From Plumapathes pennacea (taxonomy: Eukaryota > Cnidaria > Anthozoa > Antipatharia > Myriopathidae): DNA of 64,000 bases. Below the pieces are notes generated by a model that saw only the letters and a program-made list of their open reading frames with translations, did no database searches and was not told the origin of the DNA. Numbering within the stretch: position 1 is the first letter of the stretch; every line of letters starts with the position of its first letter. Made by a program: the position numbers and the translations under genes. The stretch lies in contig OZ038462.1 of NCBI GenBank assembly GCA_964036295.1, positions 16,366,264 to 16,430,263 of the forward strand, given 5' to 3'. Shown here piece after piece: positions 1 to 10,053 of the stretch.

Positions 1-843
1 ACTTCGGTTTTCTTTCACATAAACATTTGTGGGAATACAATAAAACTGAGCGAAGCAAGATCTACCAACGGTCACTTTTTCCTCAGCCATTTCCCAATTT
101 TCAAATAATAACGCCATCTGTTCCACTAATTGTTTGACCTTCATGGCACCGAGCCAAAATGTCGCAACAACAACATAAATGCACGCAGAGTGAAATTTTG
201 ATTCCAAACAAAAGTCAGATTTTCTGACGCTTTACTTGTATCAGCAAGAATAATACAAAGTAAAAGAATACAAAGTACCTTCAAGTTCACCCTCATACTA
301 AACAGTTCCATATAATCCGCTATCAAGCGCTTGTCAAGAATCGCCGTCTTTACACAGGTTCTCGTCTTTGTATCTCGAGCGCCTTCGTTCAGCTTGTTCC
401 TTCAAGTTCTCCAGGTTCTGGATACCAGATTCTTCGTACATTTCTGTACAGTTGTGCATAGTTATGCAGTTCATTGATAAGTTCATTGCATTTGCTTTCA
501 TGGCTTTCAATATGGCTTTTGAGGCTGAACGGACCGACCCAAGCCAAAACTGCTCAATGAAATTTAGTATGGGTCTACCGCAGCTGGCGTATGCGTTTGT
601 AAGTAAGATGAGCGGTCCATAAAATAATCCACAGAGCCAACTAAGGCAAGCAACACACAAGTCCACCTCCCACATCTTGCTGTCTTCAAAATGGCGAAAC
701 TGCTTGCTCGACAAGTCACGTGATCGCAACGTCATCACAAATCACATGATAATATCAACCAATCATCGCATGCAGATCTCTAACCCAGAAAAATAAAAAA
801 AAAAAAAAAATCGCTGCATTTTATAGCTTGTGACGTCACAAGC
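1..843 (-). mobile_element. Helentron 5'-end fragment, cut by window edge
   Basis: On the minus strand this matches the 5' end and N-terminal coding region of the autonomous element at 2376. It runs from the terminal palindrome GCTTGTGACGTCACAAGC (826-843) through the hydrophobic N-terminal segment (open frame 738-334) into the second hydrophobic stretch (open frame 326-141). The two frames differ and stop codons separate them, so the coding part is decayed. The right junction is clean: satellite monomer A resumes directly at the A tract after the palindrome. The other end lies outside the window, so whether it is full length is unknown. A closely similar copy in the same orientation lies at 29256-32006. 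Confidence 0.8.
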
Positions 844-2375
844 AAAAAGCGTCGCAATAACTGAGCCTTGCGTTTATGTACTGTACGGATGGTTATGTTC
901 TATCTAAAAACACTCTGTGTAAATATAACCACTGTTAACCGTGGTTTCAGTAACATTTTAAGGATTACCCATGGTTAACCATCTATTGAACAAAGTATGT
1001 TTTAAACAGAGATTGCGCAACTTTATGCTTCGTTTATGAAGCGTCACCATGACATACTGTGGCTTTTGTTCACTGTGCGGATAGTGATATTTTAATCACC
1101 ACCCACTCTATGTTAATATAAACACAGTAAACCTTGGATTTACTAACATTTTAAGGGTTAACAATTGTTACCCATCTTTGAAACTTAAACACATAAGAAA
1201 AATTGTGTAACTAGATTTTTTTTATATTAAGCATCACCAAGCTGTGGTGTGGTGCTTGTTTACTGTGTAAATAGTAATAACTTAAATACCAGCTACTCCT
1301 TGTTAGTATAAGCACAGTTGATCGGGGGTTCATTAACATTTTAAGGGTTAACCATGGCTAACGATTTATGAAACAAAATATGTTTGAAGCAGGGACTGTG
1401 TAACTGCGTGCCTCGCTTTTGAAGCGTCAACACGAAATACTGTGGCATTTGTTTGCTGTACGGACAGTAATATTTAAACACCATCCACTCTGTTTTAACT
1501 TAAGCACAGTGAACCATGGTTCTACTAAAATTAAGGTTAATCCATAGTTACCCATCTTTTAAACTTAAGAAATAAGTGAAAAAAAAAATTGTCTAAGTAG
1601 ATGTTTGCAATAAAAGGCGTCACCAAGTCGTCATGTGGCGCTTGTTTCCTTTGGGCTTAGTAATATCTTAAATTCCACCAACTCTTTGTTAATATAAGCA
1701 CAGTGAACCTTGGATTTACTAACATTTTAAGGGTTACCCATTGTTACCCATCTTTGAAACTTAAGAAAAACAACAAAAGTTGTGTAACTAGATTATTTCT
1801 ATATAAGGCATCACCAAGCTGTGATGTGGCCCTTGTCTACTGTGGGAATTGTAATATTTTCCTTACCAGCCACTCTTTCTTTATAAAAGCACAGTTAAGC
1901 GTGGATTGAGTAACATTTTAGAGGTTAGCTATAGTTTACTCATCTATTAACCGAACTATATTTTAAACACAAGTTATGTAACTTCATACTTCTAAATAAA
2001 AAGCGTCGCAATAACTGAGCCTTGCGTTTATGTACTGTGCGGATGGTTATGTTCTATCTAAAAACACTCTGTGTAAATATAACCACTGTTAACCGTGGTT
2101 TCAGTAACATTTTAGGGATTACCCATGGTTAACCATCTCTTGAACGAAGTATGTTTTAAACAGAGATTGCGCAACTTTATACTTCGTTTATGAAGCGTCA
2201 CCACGACATACTGTGGCTTTCTTTCACTGTGCGGATAGTGATATTTTAATCACCATCCACTCTATGTTAATATAAACACAGTAAACCTTGGATTTACTAA
2301 CATTTTAAGGGTTAACCATTGTTACCCATCTTTGAAACTTAAACACATAAAAAAAATTGTGTAACTAGATTTTTT
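844..2375. repeat. satellite block 1 (monomers A-F, then A-B)
   Basis: AT-rich tandem repeat of about 190-bp monomers, one complete six-monomer set (A near 846 to the next A near 1998, about 1,152 bp) followed by A and B. Every monomer opens with an aagc(g/a)tc motif and carries the core TAACATTTTAAGG followed by TTACCCAT. The block stops in the T tract at the B/C boundary, where the Helentron at 2376 is inserted. No gene is supported here; short open frames are by-products of the repeat. Confidence 0.93.
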
Positions 2376-2397
2376 GCTCGTGGCGAAGCCGACGAGC
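2376..2397 (+). other. 5'-terminal hairpin of Helentron
   Basis: GCTCGT and ACGAGC pair around a GC-rich loop, immediately after the T tract of the satellite. Related copies have equivalent palindromes at the same end: 826-843 and 31989-32006 (perfect 18-bp palindrome GCTTGTGACGTCACAAGC), and GC-rich versions ending at 11794 and 56489. Confidence 0.75.
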
Positions 2398-2491
2398 TTA
2401 GGATTGGAAAGCGTGTCTTCATCATCGTCATATTTTTATTTTTATTATTTTTATTTTTTTATTTTTTTTCTGGGTTACGAATCAGCACACG

Positions 2492-4226
2492 GTGATTGGT
2501 TCATATTTTCACGTGATTTATGATGACGTTTTGTCATCACATGACTTGCCGAGCGAGCAGTTTCGCCATTTTGAAGGAGATATGTGGGCGATGGAATTGT
2601 GCGTTGCTTGCCTTGGTTGGCTCTGTGGATTCTTTTATGGACCGCTCATCCTACTTACAAACGCATACGCCGGCTGCGGTAGACCCACACTAAATTTCAT
2701 TGAGCGGTTTTGGCTTGGGTCGGTCCGTTCAGCCTCGAAAGCTTTGAAAAAAGCCGCAAATGAAGCAATGAACATATCAATGAATATATCAATGAACATA
2801 TTAATGTTCTTATCAATGAACTGCATAGCTATGCACAACTGTACAGAAATGTACGAAGATCCTGACGTCCAGAACGTTGAGAACTTGAAGGAACAAGCTG
2901 AACGAAGGGGTTCCAAATGGAAAGATCAGAACCCGAATGATATTAACGGCGAAGCAAGTTCGATTCTTGGCCATCGCTTGATAGTGTATATGGAACTGTT
3001 CAGTATGAAGGTGAACTTAAAGGTACTTTGTATTCTTTTACTTTGTATTATTCATGCTGATACAAGTAAAGCGTCAGAAAATCTGACTTTTCTTTGGAAT
3101 CAACGTTTCACTCAGTTGTGCATTTGTGTTGTTGTTGCGACATTTTGGCTCAGTGCCATGAAGATCAAACAGGCAGCAGATAACGTGGCGTTATTATTTG
3201 AAAATTGGAACATGATTGAAGAAGAAGTGGTCGTTGGTAGATCTCGCTTTGAGCAGTTCTATTGTATTCCCAGTAATGTTTATGTGAAAGAAAATCGAAC
3301 TCGTCCAAGACGAAGTCGTGAGCCAAGCCGAGTGCCTTTGAATGAACTTTCGCGCGTTCTAAACAAGGACAGGAAAAGCAGGCGACTATTACGAGAATAC
3401 ATTTCAAAGAATGTCCCAAAGTCGTCAAAAGTTCATGATTATACCAGAGCTTACGTACTTCACAATGCTAATGCATTCCGTGAACGTGCGCATAAACAAC
3501 ATGGAAACAATAGAAAGCCACAGAAATGCAAAGAGAAAATTAGGATCAATAAACCATCGCTGCGAGAAAGCTATAAGTTCAAAAAGAAGTTTGTCAAAAG
3601 TAAACGAGGTGCTAAGGTACGTTTGTATTTTAGAATGACTTCAAGGACAAGCATTTCGAGACCAGCTGTGTTCAGAGATAGAAATCACAAAATCAATTAC
3701 TACGCGTTTTCTCTGTCAAGGGATATAGAAAAAAATCCCGGTCCTTCAGTTGTCGATCCAAACAAAACGATCATTGCACCGTACAGTCAAGGTAATGCTG
3801 CAATATTTGGAGATAATGCTGGACGACAATGTGTAGCTATGTCTCTAGCAGCTGTCATATTTAACCACACGAATTTTATTTCTTTATCAGAGGATTTGAG
3901 CGAAATTATGAATGCTGGGAACAATCTGTATTCCACTCTTTCGCAATTATCTAAGGACTATTTTTTGCTGCTGACAGATCTACCTGGAATGGTCACAATA
4001 TATGAAACTCAGTATGAGCTGCAATACAGTGAAAGTTACGTGGGTAATTTGTTTGGAACTTGCTTTCCCATCGAAGGCTTTGCTTACTGTACAACACTGA
4101 CTGGGGCTTTTAATTTATTGCTCAGACAGGATTTCAGCTGCTTTATTCTGACAATAGGCTGTAGTACTGTAGCTGTATTTTGTTTGTCAGGTGGCAGGTT
4201 CAAAGTATTTGATTCTCATAGTAGAG
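2492..4226 (+). CDS. Helentron polyprotein part 1: leader, 2A motif, protease domain (first half)
   Basis: Open from ATG 2492, but the likelier start is the ATG at 2582, since the terminal repeat ends there and related copies conserve a Met-Trp at that point. The leader has three hydrophobic stretches (residues about 36-60, 175-188, 208-222), the second signal-peptide-like, then a basic Arg/Lys-rich part. Residues 411-418 are DIEKNPGP, the 2A ribosome-skipping consensus. After it comes a papain-fold protease of OTU/UL36 type: Cys447 in GRQCVAMS and Asp574/His576 in FDSHSR. The LTR element at 4227 cuts the gene just after this histidine; the next part is at 9841. Expected role is to release a separate leader peptide and process or deubiquitinate proteins. 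The domains are seen; the function is inferred. Confidence 0.82.
3722..3745 (+). other. 2A ribosome-skipping motif DIEKNPGP
   Basis: In-frame codons GAT ATA GAA AAA AAT CCC GGT CCT fit the 2A consensus D(V/I)ExNPGP exactly. In known 2A peptides the Gly-Pro bond is not formed, so the upstream leader and the downstream protease part would be separate products. The copy at 29256-32006 has the same site with NPGP changed to NSGP. Confidence 0.85.
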
Positions 4227-4411
4227 CGCCAGTTAGTTACACCCGATAGCTCCAACACACGACCCTGGGAAACAATCGGCTTTATTCCACGGCACAGATG
4301 GCCGAGAAGATAACAGTAACAGAACAACAGAACGCACGTGAGCAAAGATGGCCGCCAGGAAGAAGGTGCGCGCATAACATAACATAACAGTACCGCTGAC
4401 CGGTACTGGCG
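4227..4411 (-). repeat. 3' LTR
   Basis: 185 bp, 99.5% identical by eye to 9656-9840, with the 7-bp inverted termini CGCCAGT/ACTGGCG. On its internal side (4412-4440) the minus strand is purine-rich (AAAGAGAATAG), a plausible polypurine tract. Confidence 0.9.
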
Positions 4412-4562
4412 CAACTATTCTCTTTGTTTTGTTCTTTTGTTCTTTTCTACAATAAACACTATCTAAAAAAACAAACGTGGAAGAATATATTAAAAAAAAA
4501 ACCTAAACCAAACGGGGTACTTGGTAAGGGTAGCATGACGAGATGTCAAGTCAGTCAGTTAT

Positions 4563-7500
4563 TCAAGTATCAGTCAGGTAATCATCGTAACGGGCTGGGC
4601 GTCGGCGTTGGCGTGTGGACCGTCGGGGTGAGGAAGAATTGTCTCCGCTGGTAGTGGGGGCTGCAGAATAATCTGGGAGAGGGAGGACTGTAGTGGACTC
4701 GCTGGTAGCAAGAGCTAGGTCTTCAAGTTGCGGAATGTCTTGCGATGCCGGGGTTGATAACATGTCTGGTATGTGGGGTGGCGGAGGTGGACGGAGTTGT
4801 TTTGAGCCTGGTGTGTCTTCTTCATCTGTGGAGGAGTCGTCGCCTTGGGGTATTCCTGGGTGTCGGCACGTTTCTGGGAGTCTAACAGGTACCTTGTAAC
4901 ACTCCGACATTTTCACACGGTACGACGTGTTGCGCAACTGGAAGCCAACGAACTTCTTTATGTTGCAAAATGATCCGTCGACGGATACGACAAGGTAACG
5001 GTTTCGGGCGGAGGACTTGTTCCGGTCCGAGTGGAGGTAGATCAAGTCTCCGACTTCGATCAGCGTGGTAGTGCGGGTTTGGGCTAGAGGAGCTTTGGAG
5101 CGCTCGCTATGTGGGTGGTTAATGGTGCGTTGTTCGTGCTGAGCGGCAATAAGGTCTTGGTCATTCATTGGGAGTTGGTTATTGGAGAACTGGTCACGCT
5201 GTGTCCACATTTCCCTGGCTGACAGTCCACGTGAGCGGATCCTGGAATTCAGGTTGGCTGTCGCTACGTCTAGTGCGAGGGGTGCAACTGCTCCACCCAA
5301 TGGGTCTTGCCGTAGCAATTCACTCTCCAGCTCTTGGACCGCCTTTTCAGCAACAGGATTTTTGTTGCGATTCTTTGCGTTTCCCAGCTCGAGTGTAATC
5401 CTGTGGTGATGTAAGAGTCGGTCGTTTACGAGGGCTTTAAATCCGGGTGCGGGATCGGTGCGAATAACGGCAAGTGGTCCATCTAGGGGTCGCATTTGGA
5501 TGCACAGACGGAGGAGGGCATCACGTAGTGTGTCATGGCGTTCGTCATTCAGCAGTAGTGTGGCGGTATAGGTTGTTACACATTCTCTGACCACTAAGAT
5601 GAGCTGTCGAGAACGTTTAATAACATCGGCGGCAAATGACACGCCAACGGCGTCTGGTGGGGGGCACGATGACTGCTCAACGCGTACGTGAGGACTCTGT
5701 CGTAAGGTGGCGCAGGGGTGACAACCAAGGGTTACGCGGTCTATGGTTTTGTCCATATCTAGGGCGTAGAGGTAGCGTTTGACGACCAGCTTTAGTTGGT
5801 GGCTGGAAGGATGATTGAGCTGTATGTGGAGTGCTGTCAGGAGTCCATCCAGGACGTTGCGAGGGACGATGATACACTCGCGTGTTGGGGTCAAAGGCTC
5901 GTTGCGTTGGACGACTAGCAGTCCGTCTCTAGCGATTGTCGCGACGTTCAGGTACCTTTTGACATCTTTGATGTTGGTAAGTTTCTTGGATGGTCTGGTT
6001 CCTTGGATAAGGTGAGCGTGTGTACGACGCAGGTCAGAGCACTCAGACTGTATTGTTAGCCAGGCGGTGCGGCTTGTGAAGGGGAGTCTTACATTGCCTT
6101 GTAGGATTTCCTGAATAGATGAGCGTCGAACGACAGACTCTGCAGTGCGCTTCACAAAGGAGCATACTTGGCAGGCCTCGTCTTCGCAAACAGGAGCGTT
6201 ACGGCTTGCGAAGTCGGAGGGTAAGATGGCGGACCCGGAGACGTGTCGAACTGTAGCTTGGTAGCGGCTGACAGTCGATAAGAAGGTGGACACACGGGGA
6301 CTGGCAGAGAATTCGCCACGGCACAACTTCTCAAATGCTTGGACACAGGGTTTGCTATCGGTGAGGATGCAGGCCTTCTTGTGGGATTGGACGATGTACG
6401 GGCTGAAATGTTTCGTGGCGATAGCGATGGAGAGGGCTTCGACTTCACAGGGAAGCCAAGAGGTTTGGGATCCATGTAGCTTTGCGCTAAAAAAACCAGC
6501 AAGGTAGAGTTTGTCTTCTCGGGTTACGTAGAGGGTTGCGCCGATGCCTGGTTTCCTAACGGCGCCGTCGGTCACTATCCACAGTTGGTCTTCAGGCCTA
6601 GGTAGGGTGATTGTACGAGCGGTGGAGAGAGCACGCTGTGCGTGTTGGAATGAGGTACGGAGGGTGTCATTCCAGTCGATGGTTTCTTGTGACTGGCGTC
6701 CAGCTACTGCGTCGTCGAGTGAAGTAAGTAGTGAAGAGCACCCTGGGAGAACGCGGGAGAGGACCTTAAAGGCACCGATGAAGGATCTCATACGGCCCAC
6801 TGTGTTGGGTTCGGGGCAGGACGCGAGAGTTGAGATGCGGTGTGGGCTAGCCTGGAGAGTACCAGAGCTCCAGATCCACCCCAGTATTGTTGTGACCTTG
6901 GGGTTGATGACAGTTTTCGAAGCAGACAGGCGCAGGTCACATTTGTGGAGTGCTTGGAGGACTCTCTTCCAGTTGTGGAGTAGTTCAGTTGGGGTGTCCC
7001 CCCCACAGTATAGGTCATCTGCGATCTTGGCTATCACGCCCTCTTGTAACAGAGGGCCTAGTACGCGGCACATAATCTCCTCCAAGGCTGTTTCTGAGCC
7101 GGGCATGCCCATTGCGGAGCGTACGTATACCCGTACTCCTTTGAATGGTGTGGCGACTCCGCAGTATTTCATGGAGTCGTGCGCTAGTGGGATCTGGTAG
7201 AAAGCGCTTGTGAGGTCCGTGGCAATAACGTGTTTCCACTGTGCAATATGCCGTAGGGTTGAGTCTACATCTGGCATTAGGGACGGTTGGGGCTTACTAT
7301 ACCGGCCCACGTCGGCAAATGCTGTTACGAGGCGGGAACCACCACTGGGTTTCTTCACCAGAAAGGATGGGTTGAGGTACTCCACCGAGATGCCTACGTC
7401 TTCAGGACGCTTGAATACGCCTAAATCTTCTAGTTGGTCAAATTTATCCTGGAGTTCTACGAGTTTTCCGCGGGCATATTGGGGTAGTCGACCCTTGCGC

Positions 7501-9494
7501 TGAGGTGGTTCTACGGGGCCCATGTTGACTTTGGCTTCAAACGGTCCTTCTGCTCCATTGTATCCTTGAAAGTCCGGGTTAAAGACGTGGTCATAGTCGT
7601 CAAGGAGTGTACTGAACTTAGATCTGATGTCTGGCGGAAGGAGGTTATCGGGATCAAGGCGCACATTGGAGGAATGTTTCGTTGCGGCCGGGGGGACGGG
7701 TGATCTTGGTGATCTTGGTGTTGGGTTAATCGAGGGCTTTTGGGAGGCTGATGGGCTGACAGTTGGTGTAAAGACAGGGCATACTTGACAAAAGTGTTCA
7801 TTGCGCTTTAGAGAGTGTGGCTCAGAGGAGAGGTTCGGGATGCGTATCTTCCCTGCTACACTGGAGATTATGCTCGGAGTAGGCCATAGTTGGGAGGCCG
7901 TTAACCTTCTCGCACTTGGGGCATCGGAACGTGGCTCTAGGGCATACTCGGAGTCGGAGGGGGCCTCGCTTGGTAGCTGGACTTCAATAAACTCGCCGGG
8001 CCAGATGGTGGTGGACTCAGCGGGCACACGAATTACCATTGCACGGCGTGCCGCTGGGCCTACTTCTTGTGGTGTGTGAGATCCGTACACGTAGGTGGTG
8101 CCATCGCCGAGGGTGACTTGGCGTTTGGCAGGTCGAACAGCTACGTCATTTGCCTCCATGAAGGGGGTGCCCGCTAGTACATCAACGTCGAGGTTTTCCA
8201 CGACTAAACCTTCGAACACGAATTCACGGTTGTCGCGGGTGAATGATAATCGTGTTTCGCCAACAACATGGAGAGGTGAGGAGCCGTCGGCTTGGTGGGC
8301 AGACTGAGCGCTGGGTGTTACGCGGGAGCCGAGGCGTTGTACAACAGAATGGCGGATCATGTTGCCGGTCACACCGCTGTCGACTGTTATGCGGACAGGG
8401 TGGTGATCATAGAAGGTGTCGAGGTAGGGTGATTGGCGGGTCTGGATACGGTGGATACGGTGGGTGGCAGGCTCCGGCTCGGGTTCGGGGTCGTCAGTGT
8501 GCACGACGGGGTCAGTTGTGTGGGTGGTGTAGTCTTCATCAGGCTGGTCATCGAGGATTCCAACGATCTGCCTGGCTTTGGCGATGTATCGTCGATCATG
8601 ATCTGGCAGGAAACTACACTCGCTGAGGAAATGGTTGTCGGGGCGACCTGCTTGTTTGCAGAGGGGACAGGACTTTACTTGTCTATGCGGCTTGGGAGTA
8701 ACTCTGTATGGAGGCCTGTATGGGGGCCTAGTACCACTAGTGGGCCTGCGATAATTGCTGGCTGATGCACGCATTACTTTGGCGTCATCAGAGGTTCGGA
8801 TTTCGTCGAGTAGAGATGTAAGGGCTTGGGATATCTCAGGCTTGATAGAAGCTAGAGTGCGGGACCTTAGCTCAGTTCCGTATCTTTGCTTCACCAGATT
8901 TGGTAGCTCTGGGTGGATAAGTTTGAGCCAGGTAAGGACGACAAAATTCTCTAATGTCGGGGTCAGCTCTTCGTCTTCTGTGGCAACGTCGCCGTGGTGT
9001 GAGAGGCTGTTTCCACGGAGCAATACATCTTCTACAAAAGCCGTGAGTCTCTGGAAAAGGTCCTCGGGACGTTCGTCGGGTTCCAGGTGAATTGCAGCAA
9101 AATCGATGAAATGGGCTCCCGTAACTTGGAAACCGAAGTGTTGTCTGATGGTGTTCCAAATAAATTGTATAGAGGTGGAGTTTTTCACCAGTGTGTTTCT
9201 CGAAATTATGGGGCAGTAGTTAGCGATCTGGCCCAGCATGAGCTCGAGGGAGTTGACTTTCTGTCGGGCTGTCAGGCGTTTGGCGAGTGGTACATCCTCT
9301 CCGTCACTGGTGAAGCCCCGCAAGGGCTGTGACTTGGTTTTCTTTCCCCATGTAGCGTCGTCGGATAAGAATGGAGCGAAATGGTTATCGAGAGACAGTG
9401 TATACAGTAGATTTTGTTTCCAGTTTTCAAAACTGTTTACCGTTTCAGTCTTTGAAAGGCACCACTGTTTCGGTGCACGGTGAGTATTAGCCAT
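4563..9494 (-). CDS. Gag-Pol polyprotein of LTR retrotransposon (Ty3/Gypsy-like, order PR-RT-RH-IN)
   Basis: 1,643 residues in one frame. Gag occupies the N-terminal third, with a CCHC-like knuckle (residues 276-293, CPLCKQ...H...C). An aspartic protease follows (DSG 372-374), then reverse transcriptase (D760; catalytic IADD 824-827), RNase H (D976, E1017 region, D1046) and integrase (HHCC near 1223-1261; D1290, D1347, E1383). Integrase after RNase H rules out Copia; Ty3/Gypsy is preferred, with Bel/Pao the alternative. Gag and Pol are fused without a frameshift. It copies its own RNA into DNA and integrates it. No stop or frameshift is seen, so it could be active. The start ATG (9494) lies about 160 bp inside the 5' LTR. 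Confidence 0.9.
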   Translation of the reverse strand: MANTHRAPKQWCLSKTETVNSFENWKQNLLYTLSLDNHFAPFLSDDATWGKKTKSQPLRGFTSDGEDVPLAKRLTARQKVNSLELMLGQIANYCPIISRNTLVKNSTSIQFIWNTIRQHFGFQVTGAHFIDFAAIHLEPDERPEDLFQRLTAFVEDVLLRGNSLSHHGDVATEDEELTPTLENFVVLTWLKLIHPELPNLVKQRYGTELRSRTLASIKPEISQALTSLLDEIRTSDDAKVMRASASNYRRPTSGTRPPYRPPYRVTPKPHRQVKSCPLCKQAGRPDNHFLSECSFLPDHDRRYIAKARQIVGILDDQPDEDYTTHTTDPVVHTDDPEPEPEPATHRIHRIQTRQSPYLDTFYDHHPVRITVDSGVTGNMIRHSVVQRLGSRVTPSAQSAHQADGSSPLHVVGETRLSFTRDNREFVFEGLVVENLDVDVLAGTPFMEANDVAVRPAKRQVTLGDGTTYVYGSHTPQEVGPAARRAMVIRVPAESTTIWPGEFIEVQLPSEAPSDSEYALEPRSDAPSARRLTASQLWPTPSIISSVAGKIRIPNLSSEPHSLKRNEHFCQVCPVFTPTVSPSASQKPSINPTPRSPRSPVPPAATKHSSNVRLDPDNLLPPDIRSKFSTLLDDYDHVFNPDFQGYNGAEGPFEAKVNMGPVEPPQRKGRLPQYARGKLVELQDKFDQLEDLGVFKRPEDVGISVEYLNPSFLVKKPSGGSRLVTAFADVGRYSKPQPSLMPDVDSTLRHIAQWKHVIATDLTSAFYQIPLAHDSMKYCGVATPFKGVRVYVRSAMGMPGSETALEEIMCRVLGPLLQEGVIAKIADDLYCGGDTPTELLHNWKRVLQALHKCDLRLSASKTVINPKVTTILGWIWSSGTLQASPHRISTLASCPEPNTVGRMRSFIGAFKVLSRVLPGCSSLLTSLDDAVAGRQSQETIDWNDTLRTSFQHAQRALSTARTITLPRPEDQLWIVTDGAVRKPGIGATLYVTREDKLYLAGFFSAKLHGSQTSWLPCEVEALSIAIATKHFSPYIVQSHKKACILTDSKPCVQAFEKLCRGEFSASPRVSTFLSTVSRYQATVRHVSGSAILPSDFASRNAPVCEDEACQVCSFVKRTAESVVRRSSIQEILQGNVRLPFTSRTAWLTIQSECSDLRRTHAHLIQGTRPSKKLTNIKDVKRYLNVATIARDGLLVVQRNEPLTPTRECIIVPRNVLDGLLTALHIQLNHPSSHQLKLVVKRYLYALDMDKTIDRVTLGCHPCATLRQSPHVRVEQSSCPPPDAVGVSFAADVIKRSRQLILVVRECVTTYTATLLLNDERHDTLRDALLRLCIQMRPLDGPLAVIRTDPAPGFKALVNDRLLHHHRITLELGNAKNRNKNPVAEKAVQELESELLRQDPLGGAVAPLALDVATANLNSRIRSRGLSAREMWTQRDQFSNNQLPMNDQDLIAAQHEQRTINHPHSERSKAPLAQTRTTTLIEVGDLIYLHSDRNKSSARNRYLVVSVDGSFCNIKKFVGFQLRNTSYRVKMSECYKVPVRLPETCRHPGIPQGDDSSTDEEDTPGSKQLRPPPPPHIPDMLSTPASQDIPQLEDLALATSESTTVLPLPDYSAAPTTSGDNSSSPRRSTRQRRRPARYDDYLTDT

Positions 9495-9637
9495 AATTGA
9501 AGGGTTTCAGGGTTGGGTCGTGCTTATCCGGCAAGATTCTTCGCTGTTTGGACTTACGGTATCTGGGGATGAGTAGGTTTGTCTCGATCCGTTCGGTTTT
9601 ATGACGATGTTCGTCGGCCAAAGCTGGACGTAGGTTC

Positions 9638-9655
9638 GAATCCAAGCTGCCACCA
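9638..9655 (-). promoter_or_regulatory. primer-binding site of LTR element
   Basis: Directly inside the 5' LTR the minus strand reads TGGTGGCAGCTTGG, so the plus strand ends in CCACCA like a tRNA 3' end, and GGTTCGAATCC, as in a tRNA T arm, lies further in. The T-stem/acceptor spacing is not a perfect tRNA fit, so the primer tRNA is not named. Confidence 0.6.
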
Positions 9656-9840
9656 CGCCAGTTAGTTACACCCGATAGCTCCAACACACGACCCTGGGAA
9701 ACAATCGGCTTTATTCCACGGCACAGATGGCCGAGAAGATAACAGTAACAGAACAACAGAACGTACGTGAGCAAAGATGGCCGCCAGGAAGAAGGTGCGC
9801 GCATAACATAACATAACAGTACCGCTGACCGGTACTGGCG
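9656..9840 (-). repeat. 5' LTR
   Basis: 185-bp partner of 4227-4411. Helentron coding sequence resumes immediately after it with GAG, the second copy of the putative 3-bp target duplication. Confidence 0.9.
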
Positions 9841-10053
9841 GAGATAGTTTTGGCATGGAACATCCTGAAGGAAAATGTGTATTAATTGAACTTCGTTCAG
9901 TTGGCAATTTATTGGAATATTTCCAGACTTTATATGTACACTTGCCTGCCATTACATTTGAAATTAAAGGAGTAAACATTTGTCTAACAGAAGACAGACA
10001 CAACAGGCACAGATGTGAAGAACCTACAACTGTTCAGCAAAGAAGTAAAGCAA
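9841..10053 (+). CDS. Helentron polyprotein part 2: end of first protease domain
   Basis: Continues the domain broken at 4226: just after the insertion it reads DSFGMEHPEG then KCVLIEL and LLEYFQTLYV, the expected residues after an FDSHSR histidine motif in OTU/UL36-like proteases of Helentrons. With one GAG removed the codon phase joins exactly. It runs about 70 codons to GCA A at 10053, where a reversed Helentron relative is inserted. The open frame seen beyond 10054 (to about 10098) is element sequence, not original protein. Confidence 0.78.

Larger units (their letters stand above)
4227..9840 (-). mobile_element. LTR retrotransposon, recent, inserted in Helentron gene
   Basis: Two 185-bp direct repeats (4227-4411, 9656-9840) differ at one base by eye (gaacgCacg / gaacgTacg) and enclose one 1,643-codon gag-pol frame on the minus strand. 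A tRNA-type primer site abuts the right LTR and a purine-rich tract abuts the left one. The flanks carry GAG on both sides, and deleting the element with one GAG restores the Helentron frame. The LTRs begin CGCCAGT and end ACTGGCG, not TG...CA. Near-identical LTRs and an intact frame indicate a young insertion. Confidence 0.92.

Noticed and set aside
1200-1215. Telomere-like TTTTAAGGGTTA motifs in the monomers
   Set aside because: They occur once per monomer, not in tandem hexamers; chance similarity.
1703-1909. A 68-codon frame (MNLGFTNIL...) repeated a dozen times across satellite blocks
   Set aside because: It spans E/F monomers and is kept open because copies are homogenised; substitutions look unconstrained and no domain or start context is seen.
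844-2375. CRISPR-like array
   Set aside because: Contiguous about 190-bp monomers with no unique spacers, in a eukaryotic context.
6544-7200. 218-codon plus-strand frame
   Set aside because: Antisense of the reverse transcriptase/RNase H region of the LTR element.
9632-9655. tRNA gene suggested by GGTTCGAATCC...CCACCA
   Set aside because: Only a 3'-end-like piece at an LTR edge; no full cloverleaf upstream, so it is a primer-binding site.
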